This document shows positions 9,436 to 18,461 of a stretch of DNA of 64,000 nt, one piece after another. Made by a program: the position numbers and the translations under genes. The DNA comes from Rhodoferax sp. TH121 (GTDB lineage: Bacteria > Pseudomonadota > Gammaproteobacteria > Burkholderiales > Burkholderiaceae_C), in contig NZ_NOXW01000019.1 of NCBI RefSeq assembly GCF_002251855.1, positions 186,001 to 250,000 of the forward strand, read 5' to 3'. The notes below the pieces were generated by a model, which was given only the letters and a program-made list of their open reading frames with translations, was not told the origin of the DNA and made no database searches. Each line of letters starts with the position of its first letter. Position 1 is the stretch's first letter.

Positions 9436-10053
9436 ATGAAAGCCAAAGCTACCTCTCCGAATACCGCCAAACGCCCCCCCCGGCCCCGCGCCGCCCAGAC
9501 CCACGAGATCCGCATCATTGGCGGGCTGTGGAAGCGCACCAAACTCAAGGTGGCCGACAAGGCCGGCCTGCGCCCCACGCCCGACCGTGTGCGCGAAACC
9601 GTCTTCAACTGGCTGGGCCAGGACCTGAGTGGCCTGCGCTGCCTGGACGCCTTTGCCGGCACCGGCGCGCTGGGCTTTGAAGCGGCCTCCCGCGGTGCCC
9701 AAGAAGTGCAGTTGGTGGAGCAGGACGGTGCGCTGGTGGAGCAGCTCAAAAAGACCCAGGCGCAGCTGCAGGCCAGCCCGGTGCATGTGGTGCGCGGCGA
9801 CGGCGTGTCCGCCATCCGCCAGGCTGCGCCCGGCAGCCTGGACGTGATCTTCATCGATCCGCCGTTTGATGCGCCCTTGTTTGAGCCCGCGCTGGGCGCC
9901 TGTGTGCGTGCGCTGGCGCCTGAGGGCTGGGTCTATCTGGAATCGCCTACCGCGTACACCGACGAATTGCTGAGCGCCGTGGGGCTGAGCGTGCACCGGC
10001 ACCTCAAAGCCGGCGCGGTGCACGCCCACCTGCTCAAGCGCAGCGCCGCATAA
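9436..10053 (+). CDS. rsmD: 16S rRNA (guanine(966)-N2)-methyltransferase RsmD
   Basis: A 205-residue S-adenosylmethionine-dependent methyltransferase that modifies G966 of 16S rRNA. Visible motifs are HEIRIIGGLWKR and TPDRVRETVFNWL at the N-terminus, LDAFAGTGALGFEAASRGA (SAM motif I) and the catalytic IFIDPPFD. The Lys/Pro-rich first 20 residues are typical of the family. rsmD is directly followed by coaD (25 bases), a very common pairing that supports both calls. Confidence 0.93.
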   Translation: MKAKATSPNTAKRPPRPRAAQTHEIRIIGGLWKRTKLKVADKAGLRPTPDRVRETVFNWLGQDLSGLRCLDAFAGTGALGFEAASRGAQEVQLVEQDGALVEQLKKTQAQLQASPVHVVRGDGVSAIRQAAPGSLDVIFIDPPFDAPLFEPALGACVRALAPEGWVYLESPTAYTDELLSAVGLSVHRHLKAGAVHAHLLKRSAA

Positions 10054-10078
10054 TTCTGCCTATCCGTCTGGAGCGCCC

Positions 10079-10567
10079 ATGCCCAATTCTGTGATTGCCG
10101 TGTTCCCTGGCACCTTCGACCCCATCACCCTGGGCCACCAGGACCTGATCCGCCGCTCGGCGCGGCTGTTTGGCACCGTCATCGTGGCGGTAGCGATGGC
10201 CCACCACAAGAAAACCATGTTCACGCTGGAAGAGCGTCTGGCCATGGTGCGCGATGTGTTTGCGCCGTTGGACAACGTGCAGGTGGAAAGCTTTACCGGC
10301 TTGGTGCGTGACTTTGCGGTAAGCCATGGCGCCAAGGCCATGGTGCGCGGCGTGCGCTCCGTGACCGACTTTGACTATGAGGCCCAGCTCGCGGGCATGA
10401 ACAAGGCGCTGGCGCCCGAGGTCGAAACCGTCATTCTTACGCCGGACTCGCGTTATCAGTTCATCTCGAGTACGCTGGTACGGGAGATCGCCACGCTCAA
10501 GGGAGACGTTGCCCCGTTCGTGGCCCCCGTGGTCCATGCCCGCTTGATGGAGAAGTTAGCCAACTGA
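10079..10567 (+). CDS. coaD: Phosphopantetheine adenylyltransferase CoaD
   Basis: The penultimate enzyme of coenzyme A synthesis; it transfers AMP from ATP to 4'-phosphopantetheine. The 162-residue length is standard. The nucleotidyltransferase motif GTFDPITLGH is at residues 11-20 (the H of the T/HxGH signature is residue 20), and the second signature YQFISSTLVREIA is near residue 125. Probably co-transcribed with rsmD. Confidence 0.96.
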   Translation: MPNSVIAVFPGTFDPITLGHQDLIRRSARLFGTVIVAVAMAHHKKTMFTLEERLAMVRDVFAPLDNVQVESFTGLVRDFAVSHGAKAMVRGVRSVTDFDYEAQLAGMNKALAPEVETVILTPDSRYQFISSTLVREIATLKGDVAPFVAPVVHARLMEKLAN

Positions 10568-10585
10568 CGCCGTAAGGAGGTCGCC

Positions 10586-11029
10586 ATGAAAGTTCTGTTG
10601 CCAGTGGATGGTTCGGAGTTGTCGATGGAGGCCGTTCGCCTGGCGCTGCGCATGCGCCGGGAGGGCATGCACCTGTCTGCGGTGCTGGCCAATGTGCAGG
10701 AGCCCGCCAGCCTCTACGAGATGCTGGTGGCCCATGATCCCGATGTGATTGACCACGTGAGTGCCGAAGCGGGCCTGCACGCATTGCAGCCCGCACGCGA
10801 CATGCTCGATGCCGCGGGGGTGGACTACGAGTGCGAGGTGGCCAAGGGGGATCCGGCGCATACGCTGATCGACATTTCGGAACGCTTTGCTTGCGACATG
10901 GTGATCATGGGCGCACGTGGCGCCAGCGCCTTGCGCAGCGCCATGCTGGGCTCGGTGTCCAACGAGGTGCTGCACGCCAGCACGGTGCCGGTGGTGATCG
11001 TCAAACCCGTGGATGCAGAAGGGGTTTGA
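10586..11029 (+). CDS. Universal stress protein (UspA family)
   Basis: A 147-residue cytoplasmic Usp protein. It opens MKVLLPVDGSELSMEAVRLAL, with the usual D-G-S near the N-terminus (shown in part), and ends with the nucleotide-binding style segment IMGARGASALRSAMLGSVSN followed by STVPVVIVKP. These match the ATP-binding G-x2-G-x9-G-(S/T) signature. A strong Shine-Dalgarno (AAGGAGG) lies just upstream of the ATG. Its specific role is unknown. Confidence 0.88.
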   Translation: MKVLLPVDGSELSMEAVRLALRMRREGMHLSAVLANVQEPASLYEMLVAHDPDVIDHVSAEAGLHALQPARDMLDAAGVDYECEVAKGDPAHTLIDISERFACDMVIMGARGASALRSAMLGSVSNEVLHASTVPVVIVKPVDAEGV

Positions 11030-11070
11030 ACCCCCTGCGGCGATAATTTGGCCATGGAGCGTGAACTGCC

Positions 11071-11352
11071 GTGGCACTGTTAATTACCGACGAATGCATC
11101 AACTGTGATGTGTGTGAGCCCGAGTGCCCGAACGAGGCGATTTACATGGGCGAGCAGATTTATGAGATTGACCCTCACAAATGCACGGAGTGCGTGGGCC
11201 ATTTCGATGAGCCGCAGTGTGTGCAGGTCTGCCCCGTGTCCTGCATTCCGGTGAACCCGGCGTTTGTGGAAGACCGCGAGACGCTTCTGCAGAAATACCG
11301 CCGTTTACAGGCCCAGGGTGGGTCCGTGACTTCTGCTCCTCCGGCGGCCTGA
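11071..11352 (+). CDS. YfhL-type 2[4Fe-4S] ferredoxin
   Basis: A 93-residue electron carrier starting with GTG at 11071. It has two cluster-binding blocks: CINCDVCEPECP near the N-terminus and CTECVGHFDEPQCVQVCP. The eight-residue insertion between the second and third Cys of the second block is the hallmark of the Alvin-type ferredoxin subfamily, to which YfhL belongs. A short Gln/Ser/Pro tail follows. The redox partner is unknown. Confidence 0.92.
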   Translation: MALLITDECINCDVCEPECPNEAIYMGEQIYEIDPHKCTECVGHFDEPQCVQVCPVSCIPVNPAFVEDRETLLQKYRRLQAQGGSVTSAPPAA

Positions 11353-11393
11353 GCGCCACACGCACTTACCCAGCCCAGGCCGCATGTGCGGCC

Positions 11394-11774
11394 TTATTGT
11401 TTTACGGGCGGCGGTGGTTTGGCGGTGAAGTACTCAGGCTCTTTGCTGTTCTTCTTGCTCTTGGGCTTGCTGTCGGATGGCTCTTTCTTATGCTGGGCCT
11501 TGGCCCATGCTTGGTCAGTCGCCCGGGCTTGGGCCTCATCCTTCAGCCGTTCTTTCTCTAGTGATTCTGCTTGCCGCGCCTGGCTTTTGCTGTTTTGCGT
11601 GGCTGCAGATTTTTGTGCCTTGGTCCGGGCGTCTTCTGCTTCAATCGTGACGCCGTCCGGGCAGGGGATTTGGCTATAGTTGCTGCCACATTTATAGACT
11701 TTTTGGGCTATAGCCCCCGTGGATACTGCGCAAGCAGCTATCAAAAATAGAGCGAACTTCGCAAGGGGTGGCAT
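11394..11774 (-). CDS. Small secreted DUF4124-like protein
   Basis: A predicted exported protein of 126 residues. From the ATG at 11772-11774 it has a signal peptide (about residues 1-24), then VYKCG...YSQIPCPDG, resembling the short DUF4124 domain (a KCxxxxGxxxYxxxPC-like pattern), then a long charged Lys/Glu/Ala tail, probably helical. The signal peptide and first mature residues are encoded by a copy of the dispersed repeat (11691-11750). Function unknown. It lies 4 bases from the pth stop codon on the same strand, so it is likely the last gene of that operon. Confidence 0.65.
   Translation of the reverse strand: MPPLAKFALFLIAACAVSTGAIAQKVYKCGSNYSQIPCPDGVTIEAEDARTKAQKSAATQNSKSQARQAESLEKERLKDEAQARATDQAWAKAQHKKEPSDSKPKSKKNSKEPEYFTAKPPPPVKQ
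11691..11750 (-). repeat. Dispersed Comamonadaceae-type repeat, copy inside signal peptide
   Basis: Read on minus, this is one of the most complete copies of the family: GATAGCTGCTTGCGCAGTAT, then a CCAC-G-rich stretch, then GGGCTATAGCCC. It encodes the signal peptide and first mature residues of the DUF4124-like protein. Compare 7281-7326, 15740-15775, 29262-29319, 33061-33110, 44396-44450 and 61204-61252. Confidence 0.7.
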
Positions 11775-11778
11775 GGTG

Positions 11779-12423
11779 TTACTCCACAAGAGGGGGGGAC
11801 GGTACGGGAGCCGGGCTATCGACAGGTGGGCGAGGCGGCTTGGGGCGCGGTGGCTTGCTGGTGTGGATCAGCATGGTGGCTTTGTCCATCTCGCCAGCCA
11901 GCAAATGGGGCAGAGCCTTGAGGGAGCGGTCAATACATTGGTCGATGGCGATACGGTGGTCCAGCGATGGCTTTTTCAGCACCCAGTTCACCACTTCCGA
12001 TTTCACACCGGGATGACCCACGCCCAGGCGCAGGCGCCAGTAGTCCCCTGTACCCAGCTGCGCATGGATGTCGCGCAGACCGTTGTGGCCTGCGTGGCTA
12101 CCGCCAAATTTGAGCTTGACTTCGCCGGGCACCACATCCAGTTCGTCGTGCGCCACCAATATTTCGCTGGGCTGGATTTTGAAGAAACGCGCCAGTGCGC
12201 CAACGGACTTGCCCGAGATGTTCATGAAGGTCTGGGGCTCCAGCAACCACACCGTATTGCCTTGCACCGTCGTGCGGGCCATGAGGCCGTGGTAACCGCG
12301 GTCCATGGCCAAATTCACCTTGAGTTCGCGCGCCAGCGCATCGACCCACCAGAAGCCTGCATTGTGGCGGGTGGCGTCGTACTCGGGGCCGGGGTTGCCC
12401 AAGCCTACAAACAGTTTGATCAT
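11779..12423 (-). CDS. pth: Peptidyl-tRNA hydrolase
   Basis: Releases tRNA from peptidyl-tRNAs that drop off ribosomes. From the ATG at 12421-12423 the protein has 214 residues and opens [20 protein letters not shown] with the catalytic His at residue 20 (RHNAGF) and the substrate-binding Asn at 10. The HDELD block (catalytic Asp) and [12 protein letters not shown] are also present. The C-terminus has a Pro/Lys-rich extension of about 25 residues. It lies directly downstream of rplY, the usual neighbourhood. Confidence 0.95.
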   Translation of the reverse strand: MIKLFVGLGNPGPEYDATRHNAGFWWVDALARELKVNLAMDRGYHGLMARTTVQGNTVWLLEPQTFMNISGKSVGALARFFKIQPSEILVAHDELDVVPGEVKLKFGGSHAGHNGLRDIHAQLGTGDYWRLRLGVGHPGVKSEVVNWVLKKPSLDHRIAIDQCIDRSLKALPHLLAGEMDKATMLIHTSKPPRPKPPRPPVDSPAPVPSPPLVE

Positions 12424-12464
12424 TGGGAAAATTATCGCGTACAAAAAGTTGCTGCCCAAAATGA

Positions 12465-12490
12465 CAAGGGCCCACCGAAGTGGGCCCTTG
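12465..12490 (-). terminator. Rho-independent terminator after rplY
   Basis: Read on minus, the 11-base arms CAAGGGCCCAC and GTGGGCCCTTG enclose a TTCG tetraloop and are followed by TCATTTT. It lies 26 bases past the rplY stop and before the pth start, so it may attenuate read-through into pth. Confidence 0.75.
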
Positions 12491-12515
12491 TGCAGTGCGC
12501 GAGCGCTGGGAAGAA

Positions 12516-13145
12516 TTACTTCTTGCCCTTGCCCTTGCCCTTGGCATCCGCAGCAGGTGCAGCAGCCACAGGAGCGATCACTTCTTCCACCGGAGCGACC
12601 ACGGCCACGATCACGGGGTTAGCCTTGCCGTGGGTGACTGCAGTAACGCCTTTGGGCAGAGACAGGTCAGCCACGTGCAGGGACTTGCCCTTGACCAAGC
12701 CGGACAGGTCCACATTGATGAACTCAGGCAGGTCTGCAGGCAGGCATGCCACTTCCAGCTCCGTCACCACGTGGTTGATCAAGCAAGCATCCACCTTGGC
12801 GGCGGGAGAGTTCTCTTCGCCGCTGAAGTGCAAAGGCACTTTCATGCTCAGGCGGGTGTTGGCTTCCACACGCTGGAAGTCGATGTGCAGCACCAATTGC
12901 TTGAAGGGGTGCATTTGCACATTGCGCAGCAGAACCTTGCTTTCCTTGCCGTTCAGTTCCATGTCCAAGATGGAGGCGTGGAAGGCTTCCTTCTTCAGGG
13001 CGTGCCACAAAGCATTGTGGTCCAGCTCAATCAGTGCGGGTTCGGAAGAACCACCGTAAACGATGCCGGGGGTACGACCAGTAACGCGGAGACGGCGGCT
13101 CGCACCCGTGCCCTGCTTAGCGCGCTCAAAAGCGACAAATTTCAT
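12516..13145 (-). CDS. rplY: 50S ribosomal protein bL25 (Ctc form)
   Basis: 5S-rRNA-binding ribosomal protein in the long two-domain Ctc form. It has 209 residues, against about 95 for the short E. coli form. It opens [20 protein letters not shown], with the family's [13 protein letters not shown] block, then the C-terminal TL5-like domain ([28 protein letters not shown]), an Ala/Val-rich linker and a basic KGKGKGKK tail. It follows prs on the same strand with a 104-base gap. Confidence 0.95.
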   Translation of the reverse strand: MKFVAFERAKQGTGASRRLRVTGRTPGIVYGGSSEPALIELDHNALWHALKKEAFHASILDMELNGKESKVLLRNVQMHPFKQLVLHIDFQRVEANTRLSMKVPLHFSGEENSPAAKVDACLINHVVTELEVACLPADLPEFINVDLSGLVKGKSLHVADLSLPKGVTAVTHGKANPVIVAVVAPVEEVIAPVAAAPAADAKGKGKGKK

Positions 13146-13249
13146 AACTCACTCCAGTAAGAGTCCACCGCGACCAGTGTGACTCCGGTTTTAAAAGACA
13201 CCAGCCAACCCTGTGGGTCAGTGGCGTCGGCTTTTTGTCCCGATCCGAC

Positions 13250-14221
13250 TTAAGCGTCCTGATCCGAGAACAAACTCATGACCGACTCTCCGCGGGCGAT
13301 GCGCTGGATGGTGTCTCCAATCAGCGGCGCCACAGAGAGTTGGCGAATCTTGGTGCACTGCGCGGCGGCAGCGCTCAATGGGATGGTGTTGGTCACCACA
13401 ATTTCGTCCAGCGCATCGCCGCTGGATATACGTTCGATGGCGGGGCCAGAGAAGATGGGGTGGGTGCAATACGCGTACACCTTCTTGGCGCCACGGGCTT
13501 TTAGCACTTCGGCGGCTTTCACCAGTGTGCCGGCGGTGTCGATCATGTCGTCCATGATCACGCAGTTGCGGCCCTCGATCTCGCCGATCACGTGCATCAC
13601 TTCCGACACGTTGGCTTTGGGACGACGCTTGTCGATGATGGCCAGATCGCAGTTCAGTTGCTTGGCCAGCGCACGGGCACGCACCACACCACCGACGTCG
13701 GGCGAAACCACGATCAGGTCTTCGTAGTTCTTCTGGCGCAGGTCGCCCAGCAGCACGGGGGATGCGTAAATGTTATCCACCGGAATGTCAAAAAAACCCT
13801 GGATCTGGTCGGCGTGCAAGTCCATGGTCAGGACGCGGGCCACACCCACTGTTTGCAGCATGTTGGCCACCACCTTGGCGGTAATAGGCACACGGCTGGA
13901 ACGGGGACGGCGATCTTGGCGCGCATAGCCAAAGTAGGGGATCACGGCGCTGATGCGTTCGGCCGATGCACGCTTGAGCGCATCCACCATGATCAGCAGC
14001 TCCATCAGGTTTTCGTTGGTAGGCGCACAAGTGCTCTGCACCACAAACACATCACGTGCACGCACATTCTGGTTGATCTCTACCGTGACTTCACCATCCG
14101 AAAAGCGGCCTACGGTGGCGGAACCCAGGGAAATGCCCAGGTGCTTGGCTATGTCGGCGGCCATGCCAGGATTGGCATTGCCAGTGAAAACCATGAAATC
14201 AGGGGGAGTGAAGGCCTGCAT
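13250..14221 (-). CDS. prs: Ribose-phosphate pyrophosphokinase
   Basis: Makes PRPP from ribose-5-phosphate and ATP for nucleotide, histidine and tryptophan synthesis. The protein is 323 residues, as usual. Visible motifs are [10 protein letters not shown] at the N-terminus, [20 protein letters not shown], the flexible-loop region [18 protein letters not shown] and the PRPP-binding [18 protein letters not shown]. It sits in the conserved ispE-tRNA-Gln-prs-rplY-pth block. Confidence 0.97.
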   Translation of the reverse strand: MQAFTPPDFMVFTGNANPGMAADIAKHLGISLGSATVGRFSDGEVTVEINQNVRARDVFVVQSTCAPTNENLMELLIMVDALKRASAERISAVIPYFGYARQDRRPRSSRVPITAKVVANMLQTVGVARVLTMDLHADQIQGFFDIPVDNIYASPVLLGDLRQKNYEDLIVVSPDVGGVVRARALAKQLNCDLAIIDKRRPKANVSEVMHVIGEIEGRNCVIMDDMIDTAGTLVKAAEVLKARGAKKVYAYCTHPIFSGPAIERISSGDALDEIVVTNTIPLSAAAAQCTKIRQLSVAPLIGDTIQRIARGESVMSLFSDQDA

Positions 14222-14298
14222 GTGGGATCCAGCGAAGAGATTGGGTTTATGTCGTCACTATGCGCATGCCGAAGCGGGATGTGTCCCGAACAGCAATT

Positions 14299-14375
14299 TG
14301 GCAGGGGAAGAAGGATTCGAACCTTCGCATGCTGGAATCAAAATCCAGTGCCTTAACCAACTTGGCGACTCCCCT
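14299..14375 (-). tRNA. tRNA-Gln (UUG)
   Basis: Read on minus, a complete 77-nt cloverleaf with encoded CCA: acceptor AGGGGAG pairs with TTCCCCT (one G-T), the anticodon loop TTTTGAT gives anticodon TTG, and the T-loop TTCGAAT is standard. It lies between ispE and prs, the normal place in beta- and gammaproteobacteria. Confidence 0.95.
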
Positions 14376-14411
14376 ACACAGGTTGACAGCGAACGCTGCC
14401 CACCGCTAAAC

Positions 14412-15284
14412 CTAAATTTTGCCGTCGCTGTCTGCCCAACCCGACAGGGGATGAACATCCAGACTGCTGCACAACCTTACCTGAAGCGTTTCAGGTGCGT
14501 CGCCCACATCAATGTCGTGCAGCTTTTGCGCAAACACCGCACTTCCAGAGCCCGTCATCCTCCCACTTAAACCCTTGTCACCAAGCCATCTCAAGGCTTG
14601 ATTCACACCGGGGCACAGCTTCTGGGCAACGGCTTGCAAGTCGTTTCGGCCAAAACTCAAATTGTTTTGCGTTTTTCCGAAGGCGTCTGCAGCGAAGCCT
14701 GTGATTGTAGCAGGCTCTGAGTCGCGTTTCAACTCTGGATCAGAAAAAATCATTTTTGTGTCTAAACCGGCGTCGGGTTTGACCACTACCCAAGGGAGTT
14801 TCGGCAGCGTGAGTGGGCTGATTTTTTCACCGATGCCTTCGACCCAAGCGTGGCCACCACTCAGGAAGAAAGGCACGTCGGCACCCAGCGCCAAGCCGAT
14901 CTCAGAGAGTTGTTGCACCGAAAGCTTGAGATTCCACAAGCGATTCAGCGCCAGCAAGGTGGAGGCTGCATCCGACGAGCCGCCGCCCATGCCTGCCTGC
15001 GCCGGAATGGATTTCAAGACACCGATGTGCGCCCCCTGTGTGCAGCCGGTCGCGCGCTGCAGTGCGCGCGCTGCCCGCACGATAAGGTCATCGGCTGGCA
15101 GGGAGATGCTCAGGTCCTCGCGGCTGATTTGGCCATCGTTGCGCAGCGCAAAGTGCAGGGTGTCGCACCAGTCAATCAGCATGAAGACTGACTGCAGCAG
15201 GTGGTAACCATCGGCACGCCGTCCGACGATGTGCAGAAACAGGTTGAGTTTGGCGGGAGCTGGAATGTCGTAGAGCGACTGCAT
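14412..15284 (-). CDS. ispE: 4-diphosphocytidyl-2-C-methyl-D-erythritol kinase
   Basis: GHMP kinase of the MEP isoprenoid pathway. The 290-residue protein opens with PAPAKLNLFLHIVGRRADGYH, the usual N-terminal motif (shown in part). It has the ATP-binding PAQAGMGGGSSDAASTL and the C-terminal MTGSGSAVF. It lies upstream of tRNA-Gln and downstream of lolB on the same strand, a conserved order. Confidence 0.96.
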   Translation of the reverse strand: MQSLYDIPAPAKLNLFLHIVGRRADGYHLLQSVFMLIDWCDTLHFALRNDGQISREDLSISLPADDLIVRAARALQRATGCTQGAHIGVLKSIPAQAGMGGGSSDAASTLLALNRLWNLKLSVQQLSEIGLALGADVPFFLSGGHAWVEGIGEKISPLTLPKLPWVVVKPDAGLDTKMIFSDPELKRDSEPATITGFAADAFGKTQNNLSFGRNDLQAVAQKLCPGVNQALRWLGDKGLSGRMTGSGSAVFAQKLHDIDVGDAPETLQVRLCSSLDVHPLSGWADSDGKI

Positions 15285-15316
15285 GGCCCGAATTATCGGT
15301 GCAGCATGCCGCCCAC

Positions 15317-15820
15317 TCAGCGCTCCAGAATGATTCTGAGCTCTACCGCCGGCGCGTTGTCCGCCGCGCGGCGCGCCAGCAATCGCCCCTCGGGCAGTTG
15401 GCTGAGGTCAGCCTCCCAGCCCGGTGCGGCAGTAGCCATGCCATGTAGCCAGTCGAACAAGGCAGCCACCGGCAGCTCGGTACCGGTGGCTTGCTGGGCC
15501 AGGGCCGAGAGGGAATCAAAGTTGCGTAGCTCGCCCCCGTTGCGCAGCTGGGCCAGGCCGGGTGCCCATTGCATCTGGGCTACGGTGGTTCCCAAGGGGG
15601 AGAACAGGGCGAGGGTTCCTGCTTCACCCTGGCCATCGAGTTCGAAGTCTGCAGTGAAGACCTGCGGTGGCGTGCTCAGAACCTTGATGGCAATACGCCC
15701 ATGCCAATGATTGTGAGGGTCAAATTGGCCTGCGTTCCTCGTGGTTGTTGCGCAGCCAGCTATCAAAATTATAGTAAGCAATGCCCACAGGCGTATGGCT
15801 GCCAAGCCCCGGCGCGGCAT
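15317..15820 (-). CDS. lolB: Outer-membrane lipoprotein receptor LolB
   Basis: Receives lipoproteins from LolA and inserts them into the outer membrane. The 167-residue protein (ATG at 15818-15820 overlapping the upstream stop as TGATG; GTG at 15823 is an alternative) has a lipoprotein signal with lipobox ending I-A-G-C and the lipidated Cys at residue 23. The body has the LolB traits HWHGRIAIKV, GTLALFSPLGTTVAQM and a FDWLHG segment. The lipobox is encoded within a degenerate copy of the dispersed repeat (15740-15775). Confidence 0.88.
   Translation of the reverse strand: MPRRGLAAIRLWALLTIILIAGCATTTRNAGQFDPHNHWHGRIAIKVLSTPPQVFTADFELDGQGEAGTLALFSPLGTTVAQMQWAPGLAQLRNGGELRNFDSLSALAQQATGTELPVAALFDWLHGMATAAPGWEADLSQLPEGRLLARRAADNAPAVELRIILER
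15740..15775 (-). repeat. Dispersed repeat copy in the lolB lipobox
   Basis: On minus the sequence reads TATAATTTTGATAGCTGGCT, then GCGCAACAACCACGAGG. It matches the family (TTTTGATAGCTGCTTGCGCA...CCAC..GGG) with several substitutions. It encodes the end of the hydrophobic stretch and the lipobox of LolB. Confidence 0.5.
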
Positions 15821-17556
15821 CACAACGCGCCACGCAGGCGGCGCACGGTTTCCTGCAGGGTGTCGTTGTCCTTGTTTTCATCCAGAGCCTTGCGCCAGAG
15901 GGCGGTGGCTTGGTCGCGCAGCCCCATGGTCCACAGCACTTCACCGAGGTGTGCTGCTATTTCGGCGTCCTGGCGGTTGGCGTAGGCCTGCTCCAGTAGG
16001 CGCTTGGCTTCTGCGAGGTTGCCGCTGCGGAATTCGACCCAGGCTAGGCTGTCAATGATGAATGGGTCATTGGGCGCGAACTCCAGCGCCTTGGTGATGA
16101 GTTGGCGCGCCTCAGGCAGCCGCAGGTTGCGATCGGCCAGCGAGTAGCCCAAGGCGTTGTAGGCGTGGTGGTAGTCCGGTTGCTCGGCAATCACCCGGCG
16201 CAACAGCTGTTCCATCTCGGGCAGCTTGTTCAGTTTTTCAGCGAGCATGGCCAAGTCGTACGCCATGCCGACGTCTTTGGGAAAACGCTGCACGCCGGTT
16301 TGCAGCAGTGCATAGGCTTGCGCAAATTGTTTGAATTCGCGCAGCAGCTGGACCTCGCTGTTCAGTTTGGCGCGGGCGTCGTCGGGCTGGGTCTCGGGCG
16401 TCGCGCGGATCAACGCACGGGCTTCGTCCAGCTTGCCCTGGCGGGCCAGCAATGTCGCGCGCCGGGTTTGTACACGCAGTGCGTCTTGCGGGCTGTTGAT
16501 GCGGGCCAGGTAGGCGTTGGCTTCGTCGGGGCGCTGGGTCTGCTCGGCGATTTGGGCCAACAGCAGCAGGGCTTGCACCATGCCACGCCCGGTTGCCGTG
16601 CCGTCAGATGCCGACTCCTGCGGCGCACTGAGCTGCATGTACTGTTTGAGGGAGGCTTCTGCATCCGCCAACTTCTTGTCCTGCTCCTCCAGCGAACCTT
16701 TCACCAACCAGCCGTCGGCAAACGTGGGTGCCTGCAGGGTCAGCGTCTGCATTTGCGCCAAGGCTTCGGCGTACCGGGCGTTGTCTATCAGTTTGCGTCC
16801 ATAGGCCATACGTAGCTCTGGCATGGGCGTTCCGCTCAGGTATTTGCGCAGCAGCGGCTCGGCTTCTGCCACTTTGGCTTCCATCAGGTTCAATGCCAGG
16901 ATGGCGATTTCGTCCGACTGGCTGTCCAGCGCGCCGCCGCGTTGGGCGGCGTCCATGGCACCGGTGGGGTTGGAGGCGCTCAGGCGCAACATGCCTACGG
17001 CGGCCCAAGCCGCAGGGCCCGTGGTTTTGTTGCCTAGGTCGGTGACCAAGGCTTGCTCCACCTGCTGTGCGGCCAGAGTTTTATCCGTCACACGGGCAAA
17101 GTAACGCGGCAGCAGGCTGATGGCCGCAATCCGCTCTTTGCCCGTGCTGCCGGCCAGCTCGCGTTTGAGTGGCTCCAGTGTGTCGCTGACCCGGTTCACG
17201 CCAATCAGGATTTGCAACACATAGCGGTTGGCTTCTTTAGACGTTGGTATCGCGCGCTGCCAGGCACGCGCGGCGTCCAGCGCCGCGTCTGCACTGCGTG
17301 CACGCAATGCCAGTTCAACAGCACGTTCAAACAGCTTTTCCGAATTGGTTTTGCGTGCCGCGTCCAGCATCAGGGCGTAGGCATTGCCAGCATCACCGTT
17401 GTTGGCACTCAACTCGCCAAGTAACAATTGGTAAAAGAGTTCGCGATTGAGTTCGGAGTTTTGGACCGGTTCCGCGTCTGCAGCCCAGGCCATGGGACTC
17501 AGCCCCAAACTGGCGACCAGAATACTGAGGGAAACAAGGCGCTTGGATCGGTTCAT
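15820..17556 (-). CDS. TPR-repeat protein, probably periplasmic
   Basis: A 578-residue protein (ATG at 17554-17556) with a signal peptide of about 26 residues ending AWA, followed by many degenerate tetratricopeptide repeats through to the C-terminus (for example HHAYNALGYSLADRNLRLPE and DPFIIDSLAWVEFRSGNLAE). TPR arrays act as protein-binding scaffolds. It overlaps lolB by three bases, so translation is probably coupled, and I recall the same pair in other Burkholderiales, suggesting an envelope or lipoprotein role. No catalytic domain is visible. Confidence 0.8.
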   Translation of the reverse strand: MNRSKRLVSLSILVASLGLSPMAWAADAEPVQNSELNRELFYQLLLGELSANNGDAGNAYALMLDAARKTNSEKLFERAVELALRARSADAALDAARAWQRAIPTSKEANRYVLQILIGVNRVSDTLEPLKRELAGSTGKERIAAISLLPRYFARVTDKTLAAQQVEQALVTDLGNKTTGPAAWAAVGMLRLSASNPTGAMDAAQRGGALDSQSDEIAILALNLMEAKVAEAEPLLRKYLSGTPMPELRMAYGRKLIDNARYAEALAQMQTLTLQAPTFADGWLVKGSLEEQDKKLADAEASLKQYMQLSAPQESASDGTATGRGMVQALLLLAQIAEQTQRPDEANAYLARINSPQDALRVQTRRATLLARQGKLDEARALIRATPETQPDDARAKLNSEVQLLREFKQFAQAYALLQTGVQRFPKDVGMAYDLAMLAEKLNKLPEMEQLLRRVIAEQPDYHHAYNALGYSLADRNLRLPEARQLITKALEFAPNDPFIIDSLAWVEFRSGNLAEAKRLLEQAYANRQDAEIAAHLGEVLWTMGLRDQATALWRKALDENKDNDTLQETVRRLRGAL

Positions 17557-17595
17557 CAGACCATAATAATCCAACCCGAATAGCCCGAAGGCCCC

Positions 17596-18411
17596 ATGCC
17601 TGAATTACCCGAAGTCGAAGTGACCCGCCTGAGTTTTGCCGACCGCATTGCCGGTGCAGAGGTGCGGGCGGTGCACATGGGCAAACCCCTGCGCTGGCCT
17701 TTGGGGTGCGACCCGGACCAGCTAGTGGGTCAGCGTGTGCTGCAGGTGCGCCGCCGCGGCAAGTACCTTCTGCTCGATCTGAGTGCCGGCTTGCTGTTGG
17801 TGCATCTGGGCATGTCCGGCAGTGTGGCCTTTGGCGGTCGTATGCCTCCGCACGGCGTGCACGATCACTTTGACCTGGTGACCACCCGTGGCACCCTGCG
17901 CCTCAATGACCCACGTCGTTTTGGCGCAGTGGTGTTTGCGTCCGCGGAGTCTGACCCCGTGGCCCAAAAGCTGCTGGGCCACCTGGGTGTCGAGCCCCTG
18001 GGCGAGGATTTTGTGCTGGCCGATTTCCAGTCGGCCATGGCGCAGCGCAAGGCGCCCATCAAGCAGGTACTGCTAGCTGGTGAGGTTGTGGTGGGTGTGG
18101 GCAATATTTACGCGTCCGAGGCCCTGTTTCTGGCGGGAATTCGCCCTACGACGGCGTCCAGCAAGGTCAGCAAACCCCGCTTGGCCAAGCTGCACACCGC
18201 CATCCGCAATGTGCTGGCCCGTGCGGTGCACAAAGGGGGCAGCACCTTGCGCGACTTCTCCAATGCCAAAGGCGAAAGCGGTTACTTTCAGCTGGAGGCG
18301 ATGGTGTATGGTCGTGAAGGCGCGCCGTGCCGGGTCTGTGGCGGGGCGATTCGGGGCATTCGGCAGGGGCAGCGCTCCACCTTCTTCTGCCCCGCTTGTC
18401 AAAAACCCTGA
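17596..18411 (+). CDS. mutM: Formamidopyrimidine-DNA glycosylase
   Basis: Bifunctional glycosylase/AP lyase that removes 8-oxoguanine. The 271-residue protein begins [11 protein letters not shown], with the catalytic Pro2 and Glu3. It has the HLGMSGSV and [11 protein letters not shown] blocks, the helix-turn-helix [14 protein letters not shown] and a C-terminal zinc finger (CRVCGG...FFCPACQKP). It is divergent from the TPR gene. mutY, the partner of the GO repair system, is two genes downstream. Confidence 0.97.
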   Translation: MPELPEVEVTRLSFADRIAGAEVRAVHMGKPLRWPLGCDPDQLVGQRVLQVRRRGKYLLLDLSAGLLLVHLGMSGSVAFGGRMPPHGVHDHFDLVTTRGTLRLNDPRRFGAVVFASAESDPVAQKLLGHLGVEPLGEDFVLADFQSAMAQRKAPIKQVLLAGEVVVGVGNIYASEALFLAGIRPTTASSKVSKPRLAKLHTAIRNVLARAVHKGGSTLRDFSNAKGESGYFQLEAMVYGREGAPCRVCGGAIRGIRQGQRSTFFCPACQKP

Positions 18412-18461
18412 GCGCAGCTCGGGGGCGACGGTGCTATATTGAATGATTCCACGGGGGATTC

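Noticed and set aside
13201-13237. Inverted repeat AGCCAAC/GTCGGCT followed by T-run between prs and rplY
   Set aside because: The T-run is on plus, while both flanking genes are on minus; arms are imperfect with a long loop. Not called a terminator.
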